Of a stretch of 64,000 nt of DNA, positions 1 through 11,400 are shown piece by piece. The DNA comes from Melitaea cinxia. Lineage: Eukaryota > Arthropoda > Insecta > Lepidoptera > Nymphalidae. The stretch's first letter is position 1, and the number at the start of each line of letters is the position of its first letter. The position numbers were made by a program, and so were the translations under genes. The stretch spans positions 14,952,001 through 15,016,000 of the forward strand of contig NC_059406.1 in the NCBI RefSeq assembly GCF_905220565.1, in the 5' to 3' direction. The notes under the pieces were generated by a model. That model ran no database searches. It worked only from the letters and a program-made list of their open reading frames with translations, and was not told where the DNA came from.

Positions 1-1445
1 GCGCTCAACATAAAAAAAAGAAGAAAAAAAAACAATTAATAACAAAATACAAATAAATAACAAATCGCTTTACTGTAATATTATTTAACAAGTTATAATT
101 CGTGAAATTTTAAAATATAGTTAAAGAACTATTTTATCGCTCATGCTGTTCATTCACTTATACTCATTCACTTCTAAAAATATTATGACCACATCCCTAT
201 TTGCCTTATAAAAAAAGATATTGAAATGTCATATTCGAAAATATTAGTTATCTGTACTCTCGGAATTCGTATTTTGTAGTTTTTATGTGTTTAAAATGAT
301 AAATTGATATTTGTTTTTAGTGAAATAAATAGTAAATGGAGTTTTACAAATGTCCGTAAGCTAATATTTTGTGAAAGTGAGTGATAAATGCGGAAAAAAC
401 GTGAATTACGATTGACAGCGGTTTGTTTACCAATTAGGACAATTCCAAAAAAACAAGATATACTAATTATTATTCATATTTAAAACGGGATATTTTCTAG
501 GAATTTGCTGTCGGTCATTTGTAGTTCCAGATGTGAACAACAGATGGGACTAGCAATAATTCTCTCTCACTCGCTTTCTCTCTCTCTGCCGCTACTGAAA
601 TATGACTGTCATCATGACCGACAACAAACATGATATCTCGTTTTACACATAGATCATAATTAAAATAAAGTATATACACAAAAAAGTTTTTAAATCAGTC
701 ACAACCGAACACTACCGCTATAAAATCCGAAAAAGTTGATTCATTATAACAATCGAATACTTTTGACTGAAAAATTTTAATATCGCTTTCCGATATCACA
801 ACATCATCGCTACTTATAATAGACATAGCATTTTAAAGGGTACAGCAGTGGCGTAGCGTGGTTTTTTCCGCTCGGGGCCAACCGTTAATTTCCAACCCTA
901 CCAATTTAATTTATTTTACCAAATTATTTTTTATTATATTCAATAAGCGACTGCAAAAGGAGGAGATTCTCAATTGTAGTTTCTATGTTACATTGCCGAC
1001 GCAATTTACCTTACCCTTTACATATCGCCGCCCGGGGCTATGGTCCCTCCGACAAACCCACACTAAACCATTGGAGTACAATAGAAAATTTAGGCTACTT
1101 TATTGCAAAAAAGAGTCTATTAGTCCAGCAGTATGGCTGCCATTTTTAAAGCTACTTATGTTTGTAGAAATAATTGCAATTAATTTGTATTTTTACTACA
1201 CAAAGTTAGGGATTAAAAAAATTTCCCTTTTAAAATTTAGGCAAAAGCTGCCCTAATTATTTCAAATGACACTATTCCTACATAAGACTATCGCGAGCAC
1301 CTCCACATATATTTTCGTTCCATCTTTCTCATTATTTTCAATTGCGACTAGATCTTACAACCAACTCCATATAACCTCTTTGACGACATAGATTTTTTTT
1401 TTACAAAGTACCTTTACTTACGTACGTCATTATTGAGGTCTAATG
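1..1445. other. Intergenic, no gene recognised
   Basis: AT-rich sequence beyond the 3' end of YTHDC2. It holds a fragment near 845-1060 (GTGGCGTAGCGTGG, later CGCCGCCCGGGGC) that looks like old dispersed repeat. The 132-codon open frame over it (858-1256) shows no recognisable domain. Confidence 0.4.
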
Positions 1446-1471
1446 TCAATAGTCGTGGAACACATAAGTCC

Positions 1472-1635
1472 GGTACCTATATTCAAACAACGATTCGTTT
1501 ACCCTACGAATCGTTAATGACACGTTTTTCATAGGAATTGGTAACGATTCGTTTTGCCTTAATAAATAAAGTATACAAAACGTTCGAAATTGAACTGTTC
1601 CTGAGCAAAACGAATCGTTATTGAATATAGGAACT
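1472..1635. mobile_element. MITE with CCTATATT-type terminal inverted repeats, copy 1
   Basis: The left end GGTACCTATATTCAA, then CGATTCGTTT, is mirrored at the right end by AAAACGAATCGTT, then GAATATAGGAAC. About 165 bp with no coding capacity. A second copy is at 50024-50144, and a related right end is at about 51870-51903. Confidence 0.6.
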
Positions 1636-1792
1636 GTACTTAAAAAAATCATAAAAAACATTAAATGGCAAGAAAAAAATGGATTAAATACTGTAAACAA
1701 GAGAAAAACTTTTAATAGTCATAGAGAAACGGGACGAAACGATTATGTTACAAATATGCGCGTGTGTGATAAGTTAATAGACGTCAGTAACA

Positions 1793-2362
1793 CTACAGGT
1801 CGCCGGAGTGCTTTTGAATGGGTCTCGGTTGATGGTGGGAGTGTTGAGAGTGTTGAGAGTGTTGGGAGTGCTGGGAGTGCTGGGAGTGCTGGGAGTGCTG
1901 TTGGTGTTGTGGGTGTTGTTGGTGTTGTTGGTGTTGTTGGTGTGGATGGCGACGACGTGGGGCCAGCGCTGTTATTAGAGCCCGACCCGCCCCGGCACAT
2001 AACTCCGTGCCATCGCGGGCACCAGCCACTCGGCTACCACCTGTCAGCGAATTCACTATGTGCCTGAAATAGAGATAAAATTTTCATTTTATTTTACACT
2101 AGCTATAATAACCTGAGCGCGTTGCTACGCTTTTATTGTTATTATTATTTTTTGCTCAAAAACCTTGGTGGGCTCATGCACAACACCTTACTGAAGATTA
2201 AACATGATCAAAAGCATAGTTTACGATTCTATAAAGGACATACCGTCAAACATTCATTTACATATATATACAGGGTGTCCGGTAATTAATGAATAACCCC
2301 GCAGGTACTTATGGGGACAGGGCCAACCCAGAAAAAAATAAAAAATAAATCTATCTGGAACG

Positions 2363-2451
<89 letters not shown>

Positions 2452-5400
2452 CTAACATTACATTTCTCATGTAAATAAATTTGATTCAATAAAGACCTTT
2501 TTAAACGTTCACTAGCTAATATATACTGGCTAAACTAGACCGAGATAGCGTATTACATCGCGTATTTTATTAAACTTATAACCTACTTCAAGATAATGTT
2601 AAAATAATAATGAACTAATTATAATAAGCGAATCAGTTTATTAATCATGAGCCACTCTATCAGTTACAAGCCAATCTAACAATCATAAGCCAATATAACA
2701 ATTGTGAGCCAATATAACTTGTACAGTCTGTTAATTGTAAGCCGGTCTATTAAGCATGAGCCAGTCTGTCGATCATGGCCAGTCTATCAATCAGTTCCAG
2801 TCTAACAGTCATGAGCCAATCTATCGCTAATGAGCCAGTATATCGCTCATGAGCCAGTCTATCCGCTCATGAGCCAGTATATCGATCATCAGCCAATCTA
2901 TCGCTCATGAACCAGTCTACAGATCATGAGCCGCCTCGTAAACGACGGCTCAGTACTAACCTCACTGTGTGGTAGGGGGCGTGTTGTCCACTGATCCACT
3001 CGAGCGAAGCCATGTCTCCCACAGCCGCAGCGCCCACAAATTTAGACGCACTCGCCACAGAGAAAAACACCACCACGCGGTAACCCTCCTGCGATAGAGG
3101 GAACTTTACTCAAAGGGGTCGTCCGTTAATCATGTGATGTTTTTTAGCAATATTTAACCCCCTACTCCCCCCCCCCTGGTGATATGTGGTAAGGATTTAT
3201 ACTAACACCCAAAAATACCATGCTTGCCATTGCTTGCCACATATAATACTATACATACAGGGCCTGTCATTAATAATGGGTGATCCGGTAAGTGGAGGTA
3301 GTCCAGAAATGCCAGGCTGCAATAAAATCATTGTTTTATGTCATTTTTACCAACAGTGTAAAAATGGTGTCCTCTTAATTTTTTTTTTAATTTTGTTCCT
3401 TTGGCGATTCAATCGGGTGCCATTTCAACAAAATTTGGTATTTTTGTGTAATTTTTGTCGCATCTTACTCTTAAACAAGGAAAAAAATATTTGAAATGTT
3501 AATGGCATTTGGACTACCTTACCTTACCGGATCATCCATTATTAACGACAGACCGAGTATAAAATAAAATAATTTATGTAAGAAAATCAAAAAGAAAAAA
3601 TTAATATTATAAGCATGAGTTGCTAAATACGTTCACAAACCTGTTTAGCCTTCTGTAGCTTCTTGGCCGTTGCGGGGGAGAAAGGGAAGCCAGCGCCGGC
3701 TTGCGCTGCCTCTACGGCGTGAACGTCATCCGCCTTTACTACGAAGTAACGAATACCATCATCCATAGCCCGGTCCACACCCGGTCCGGCTCCCGGCCCG
3801 GCCGCCGGACCGGCCACCGCACCGGCCAGCGGCGACAGTGGACTCCGCCATCCCGGCCTCTGACCGTTTCTATAACCGTAGCTATTCTGGTAGTATCCAT
3901 TCCCGTAATCAGTCTGTCCGTACTGCGGGTAGTGTTTATTGTTTTCGTGGCGATATTGCTCTTCATCTACTCGCATTCGCCAGTTGGGCGAGTCGAGGGT
4001 GAGGGGTTTCGGCCTCTGTCCGATACCACTTGGTTGGTTCAGACCTACGTTTTTCTCTTCTGAACCAAGTATGTGTACCACTGTGGTCAATATCTGCTCG
4101 TCGAGGGGAGTCATCGATTTCGCTGGATTCGACATCCGACGAATAACGAGGGCGCAGAGCTTTTGTCTTAAATAGTAAACGCTTATAGCGTCAGACGCAT
4201 CGGCGGTAAACGCCATCCAATCGTCAAGTGTTAAGACGGCCGTGTCTGGTGACGAGTTATTTTCATCGGCTTCGCTGTCCGAATCGCTCGACAATCCTGG
4301 GGGGTTAGCTCTCTGAGTTAAAGCCCCCGCTGGAAGTCTTAAAGGTCCTCCGAACAGAGCCACCGTTAGTGGAGTTACTAGGGTATTGCATCGGATGAAA
4401 CAGAACCGTCCCACGCGCGATATTTCTTCAAATACGACCCAATCGGTCGGCAAGTTTTGTACCGATTTTTGTGACCCCGAGACGCCGCCGCCACGGTGTA
4501 GCGTAGAGCTCGGATGGAAGGCAACTTTTACTTCTTTAGATGTTCTTAGAGTACACGAATCTCTGTCTACCCTCGCTATAGAAGGATAGAGTCCACTGAC
4601 TAAAACGGCTTTAACTACGTGCCACTTTTCGGAGTTCAAATTCACGTCCTTTATGTCGCCGGAACCTCTGGCTTTAACGAGACATAAAGCCCTAAGTTGG
4701 GCCAATAATTGAGATCTATAGCCAACAATCATTTCCATTGTGGCACCACAGATTAAATTTTTCGCACAAAATGCTTTCTCTGTACCGTTCGCTCTGGCGG
4801 TCTGCCAAGCTTGAAAGGCCCGAAGCAAGGCCATATGATCCGAGTAGCTATCTGCGGCAAACTCTTTCCTGGCCATTCCACCCTTCTTCCTGTTTTCCGG
4901 GTTCATTGATATCTGGAACGGTTCTTTATTCGCTAAACTGCATACAATAGTTAAAATCGGATCAAGGCACTTCATGACACACGCGTAAAGCAACATTTTT
5001 CCCAATTTTGGTTCGACGGTGAGATCCAGTAGATGTTGACCGATCTCTGTCAAATCTTCCATGGGTGTTAACGCCCCAATCGTCTTGAGTAAAGTGACCG
5101 CGTTCCGTACCGCCAAGAACGAGGGCGGTTCCAGAGCTTTTGATAGAAAATCTGCTATGGGAGTATTACCTGGTGCTAGCAGCTTAGTGTGAAGGCATAA
5201 TTCTTGTAGAGGAACTCTCAATATTTCTGGTACGGAGGTTAGAGGTAGAGTTTTGAATCTTCGCTTGGAACACATGTGGAAGCAGTGTCCGGGTTTGGTC
5301 CTACCGGCGCGGCCCGCCCTTTGCTGACAGCAAGCCCTTGACGTCCACACACACTGAAGTGAGCACACACCACCGTTCGACTCATAATACTTCTCCTTAA

Positions 5401-8400
5401 CTTTGCACGAGTCCACAACGTACACCACGTCATCGATCGTTATAGATGTCTCTGCGATGTTCGTCGATATAATAATTTTTCTCGCGTTAGGTAAGGGGTT
5501 GAACACTTTCTTCTGGTCCAACGTCTGCATGTTGCTATGTAGCGTAAATATCTGGTATTTCATTACGTTCATATCCGAACAACTCTGGATCAGATCTCTT
5601 AAAGTTACGATGTCGTCATAGCCCGGCAGGAAAATTAGGATGCTGCCTTTGGGCATGGTTATATGTATATGTCTCACGAGGGCTAGCATGAGGTCGTGGT
5701 CAATTAACTCTTCAGAAAAAGCGTGATTATAAACGTCTAGGAGGAAGTCGTCTGCGGAAGTGTCCTCCTCTTGGCCATTCTTGGCTTCCTCCGTGTGCGT
5801 AAATGTCGCTAAAAGTTTAGCGCATTCTGTGTGACCATTTTCGACTGCGTAGTCGTATGGAGTTTTTCCACTTTTATCTTTCAAGTTTGGGTCGGCACCT
5901 GAAAAAAATTTCATCATCATCATTATGGTAAAAACACTTCATTTTACGATTGTGTCTATGACATAAATGGTACATTTCACGAGTACGACAAACGAAGGTA
6001 CTTTTACATAAGGATCTTTAGATGCAGCGAGATAATGTATGGAACCGATATGTACAGTGTAGTGTAGAGTGCACACGCACCAACAGTTGTTGCACAACGC
6101 CCGCGAGCTCTCGCACGGCGGCGGCAGCGAGCGCTCCGCGGCCGCAGCGGTAGAGTGAACAATGTAGTGTGTACAGTGTAGTGTAGTGTACAGCGTTGAG
6201 TGTACAGTGTAGTGTAGTGTACAGTGTTGAGTGTACAGTGTAGTGTACAGCGTAGAGTGTACAGTGTAGAGTGTACAGCGTAGAGTGTACAGTGTAGTGT
6301 AGATTGTACAGTGTAGAGTGTACAGCGTTGAGTGTACAGTGTAGTGTATAGCGTAGAGTGTACAGGGTAGAGTGTACAGTGTAGTGTAGAGTGTACAGCG
6401 TAGAAAGTAGAGTGTAGTGAACAGCGTAGAGTTACAATGTAGAGTGTACAGTGTGTAGTGTACAGTGTAGCGTGTACAGTGTAGTGTACGGTGTAGAGTG
6501 TACAGTGTAACGTGTACAGTGTAACGCGTAGAGTGTACAATGTAGTGTACAGTGTAGTGTAGAGTGTACAGTGTAGAGTGTACAGCGTTGAGTGTACAGT
6601 GTAATGTACAGCATAGAGTGTACATGGTAGAATGTACAGTGTAGTGTAGAGTGTACAGCGTAGAATGTAGAGTGTAGTGAACAGCGTAGAGTTACAATGT
6701 AGAGTGTACAGTGTGGAGTGTACAGTGTGGAGTGTACAGTGTAGTGTACAGTGTAGCGTGTACAGTGTAGTGTAGAGTGTACAGTGTAGAGAGTACAGTG
6801 TAACGTGTACAGTGTAGAGTGTACAGTGTAGAGTCTAGAGCGCGCACGTACCGATCCGCAGCAGCTGCCGCGCGACGTCCGAAAGCCCGCGCGCGGCGGC
6901 GGCGGCGAGCGCCCCGCGGCCGCAGCGCGAGTGCGCGCACGAGGCCGGCACGCCCTCCGACACGAACATGTACAGCAACTGGCTGAACGAGTCCTAGGGG
7001 GCGGCGGACGAGGCCTTAGTGCTTTGCTGTACGATACACTTTTAGTGAGGTAGGCAACGGCAAGTGGATAACACCCAGGATTAAACAGGTCAAAAGCGGA
7101 CGCCACCCGACACGAGCATGTACAGCAATCGACTGAGAGTCCAAACATGTTTTTACTACTTTTACTAGTACGTATTAAGGTCGGTCAAAGCAGGACGAAA
7201 GAGTCGTTGGTACTTTACTGGACAATACACTTTTAGTAAGGTAGGGAACAGCAGGTGTTTAAGCATCAACTGGGGCCTACCCCAGTTAATGCTTAAACAC
7301 CTGCTGCTAATTTTGAGCAGGAAATTTCCTGTTCTGCCCTAGCAGAACAGGAAATTTCCTGCTCAAAATATGGAGCAACCCGACTGAGGTAGTACCTCGA
7401 TCTTACAGAACACCACAGCTAAATAATACTATTTTCAAGCAGTATTGTGTTCCTGTTGGTCTATCTATAAGATAGCGTCGTCAACGCGCTTGCGATGCTT
7501 CGGGTGTTACCGGCGTCTATAAGTTACGGTAATCGCTTACCAGACCTCGTACATAAGAAATAAAAAATGGTTTATAACACACAGGGGTAAACGGTATAAA
7601 GGTATAAACGATAGATGCAACCAGGAATGATAATAAAAAAATCTCATGCACCTATTTTTAAATTAAAATACAGGTTTTTTTAAAGAGTAACTTCACATTT
7701 TTTTGTCGATTCAAAGTTTCTGAAAAGCGTTAGCGACGCATTTTGCAGAACGCTTAAGACCTTTTTGACGAAACCGTAATTGTCGTCGAGAGAACAAAGC
7801 GCAACGGCCTACGTTCCTGCAACTTTTCAGAAATTTCCCTTTTGATGTGTGTGAATTGTCACACTTTTTTTTTATTTTCGTATGTGTCCAAGGGATACAA
7901 ACATTACGTATCAATAATATCAACGCGACGCAAAATACAGAGTGCGCCATGTACCTATCAATAATCTGGATGACTGAGGAAGTACCTCTACCTTACAGAA
8001 GATCAGAGCCAATTATAACTGCTCAAGTAATGTCGTGTTCTTATAGAGAGTAAGGTAGCCAGAGCTCGTGGGAACAGTTGGGGGATTTCCTTAAAATTTG
8101 TTCAACAGAAAAAACTTTCATTTTCTTCAGTATACCACACACATATGTTTAAAACTTACCAAACTACCCTCGTTGAAGCACTCATCCAAGAACTCATCCA
8201 TATCAGCTTGTAGAGCCGGATCTAATTGCTCTTTTTCATCCTTATTAACTTCTTCCAAGTTTTGCTTTTGCCCTAACAAGTGAGAAATTACAAAAATGAA
8301 TCTCATATTTTTAACTAGCCAATTTTCTTTCCTCATGAAAGCAAAACCATCTTACTCAGAGTTTTAACTGAGGTAGGGCACAGCAGGAATTTCCTGCTCA

Positions 8401-11400
8401 AAATATGGAGCAGCCCGACTGGGGTAGTACCTCGACCTTACAGAAGATCACAGCAAAATAATACTGTTTTCAAGCAGTATTGTGTTCCTGTTGGTGAGTA
8501 AGGTGACCAGAGCTTCTGGGGGGGGGGGGGGGAATTGGGTCGGCAGCGCGCTTGCGATGCTTCTGGTGTTGTAGGCGTCTATAAGCTACGGTAATCGCTT
8601 ACCATCAGGTGAGCCGTACGCTTGTTTGCCGACCTAGTGACATAAAAAAAAACTAACTTTAATTCAATTGTTTATCATGGTTAATTATGATCGTCTGGAC
8701 GCTTAAGAAGTTTTTTACTCTTTAATTTTTGGATTAATAATATGCAAAAATACAGTCTATTGGCGTTAATAAAATAGCGAGTCATCGCTTTCATTTAGTT
8801 TCGCAACAACCCTTGTTAATTAAATCCTCATTAGAATGTCGTGTTAAAATTGATCACTTGAAGTAAGTCATTCAGATAGTATTAGTACAAATAGTCCAAG
8901 TACGGATTACTCCAATCCACTAGATTTTGTAGATATATATTTTGTTATTTTCAAAATAGATACGAATATAATACAGGGGAATTTTTCTCACTTTGGTAAG
9001 TTCTAAATCAGAGGTTCGTAACCTATTAGTTATGAAAGACCATGTGACAAAATGTTTGTTTTGCTAAAAACGATTAACTGTATGGGGGTAATATCTGGAG
9101 GTCTTGGTTCTTTAGTGTAGCTATAAAGAATTTTGTTGGTGTACGATCCGAAGTGATGATATCTGCTTCTGCTATTGAGATAAGAACTTTACCATAAAAA
9201 ATAAGTAAACAAAACCAAGAAACAAAACAAGTCCCGCTTTCACGGAACATTTCAGATGCATTCAAGGACCACTGGTAAAAACCACTTTTCTAAATAGACA
9301 AAGATATCAATAACTTTTCCTCACCCTCAAGATGAGACCAGTAGCTCTGTCCGCTTTTGAGCTTGGCCTTCAGCTCCCGTTCCACTTGCAACATCCTCTT
9401 GGTGCTGTATTTGGTTATCTTGAGGATATCTTCGAGGTAGTACCGCTGGACCTCATGCAGACGTCCGGGGATGGTTATTACAGGGCAGTTGTTGAAGTAT
9501 CTGGTTTAAAGAATACACTTGTTGGGGTATGAGTTACTTTAGATTTGCATTGCGACACTGTCCCTTTGGTTTTTGATCAATGAACATAAAAATCAAAGAT
9601 ATCATAATATAACATTCTACTCACTGTACTCCACTCACTCTTAATATCCTTTACAGTGAGTCAAATGTTATATTATAATCCTTTAAAGTGAGTAGAATGT
9701 TTGTGGTCCTTCATATTGCCAAAGCATTGGGTGATGGAAACCTCAAGACATATAATGACCTACACCTCTTGTTTCTCTTGGTCCAAAGACATCTTCTATT
9801 AATAATATACCTTAAGCATAAATATTTTCTAAATGTTGAAAAAATTAATCCCAATACTGGATTGATTGGTGCTAATTCCCTATCAGCTTACTTATGACAA
9901 AGCTCAATAAATGGCAGTACTACTCTTCTGTACCAGTTAACTTCCCATGAAGCTCACGAACCACCATGATTAAAAGGCAGTACTTCAACACAGTACAGTC
10001 CCACAGCGACACCAGTACTCCTCACGTTACATTACGTTCGGCCGTCCATTAATCACGTGGTTCCCTTCACCTTGGTGATACGTGGTGAGTTATAAGACTT
10101 ACCCCCTGGCCAGCCAAAAACACGTCAATTTTTAGTACTAGTTAGAATCTTAAAATTTTTAGAATATTATCTTTAAATACATGTATAAAGTATAATCTAA
10201 TTTTATTCTGATATTAAGGACTATAACAAAAATGTCTAGACAAAAAGGTTGCAGGTTGTTTTTGACTGGAATAGAAATAATATTAAAGGGGTGTTCTAAT
10301 CATGTGAAAAACATATATTGTACTAGTACATGAACGTATTTAATGTACATTGGTCTCGAACAACATTACTTCGTTAAGTTAACACTACGCCGTAATTTTC
10401 ACTTATCATTTAGCTCACCTGGAGAAGATCTGCGTGTCCATGGTAGCGGACATGAGCAACACCTTGAGGTCCTTGAGGCGCGCCAGGGCGTCCCTCAGCG
10501 CCACCAGTAGGAAATCGCTGAACTTGTCTCGCTCGTGAACCTCATCCACCAGCACGTGGGTCACACCTGTAGGGGGGGGGGGTGATATGGTCACGGGCTA
10601 CTCGAAGTGAGTCCTCCTTGATCATGTAAGATGGTATGTCAGTAAAATACAATTTTGTTTTCACCGTATTAAGTTTTATTGTTATTCATTTATTTCTATT
10701 TAATTTTTTATGACGTCAGGACGTAGAATGTAAGACCTCAGTGAGGTATCTGGGGTGCCACTTCAACCGGAGACTGCGCATGGTTCTAAACGTGAATCAA
10801 ACGGCGAATCACAAAGCGGGGCCCCAGACGTAGCTCTACTCCGTGTTTACGTCGAGACTGCCCTCAAAACCAAACTGAAGGTCTACGGTGCCCTCAGAAC
10901 CAAAGTGAAGGTGTTCGTCCGCTCACGCTTGTCGTATGCAGCCCTAGCCTGGTACGCGCACTGCTCAGAGTACCAGGCCAGAAGATTGCAAGTCCAGCAG
11001 AACCGATGCCTGCGCTTGATTGTAGGACCTCCAAGTTAGGTCAGAACCGACGACTAATCTATCGGGTACGTCCCGATGACGCCGTCGTAAAAGGAAAAAC
11101 CTAGCGAAATGATGACAACAGCCAAACCAGAGAAACCTAAGGTCATAGTACCCTAGCCCATTGGGAAGAAAATGTGACCCTGGAGGCAACGCGCCCCGGT
11201 CAAGGAAGCTCGGCTAAGGAGGTCATCCTTTAGACCTGTACCTAGAAAGAGTCTCGCGTCTGTCGGGAAAAACCACGTCGTCAGCTCACTAAAATGTACA
11301 CACGAAATATTAACCAAAACGGTCCAACCATTTAGGATCATTTAGGTGACAACCACACGTACAGAAGAATTATATAGATATATATGTTACATAAGTCTTT

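Noticed and set aside
858..1256. 132-codon plus-strand frame near the left edge
   Set aside because: No recognisable domain, an unusual start, and it overlaps repeat-like sequence. It is more likely chance.
1621..2067. Plus-strand 148-codon frame with VGSAGSAGSAG and GVVGVV repeats
   Set aside because: It is antisense to the YTHDC2 terminal exon. The repeat is the coding minisatellite read from the wrong strand.
2366..2935. CRISPR-like array
   Set aside because: The units are degenerate contiguous minisatellite copies without unique spacers, and the genome is a eukaryote's.
5939..7148. Several 80-240 codon minus-strand frames rich in Tyr, Thr, Leu, His and Cys
   Set aside because: They translate the TACACTCTACACTG satellite. 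All three frames stay open because of repeat composition, and the real content is exon 9 and its partial copy.
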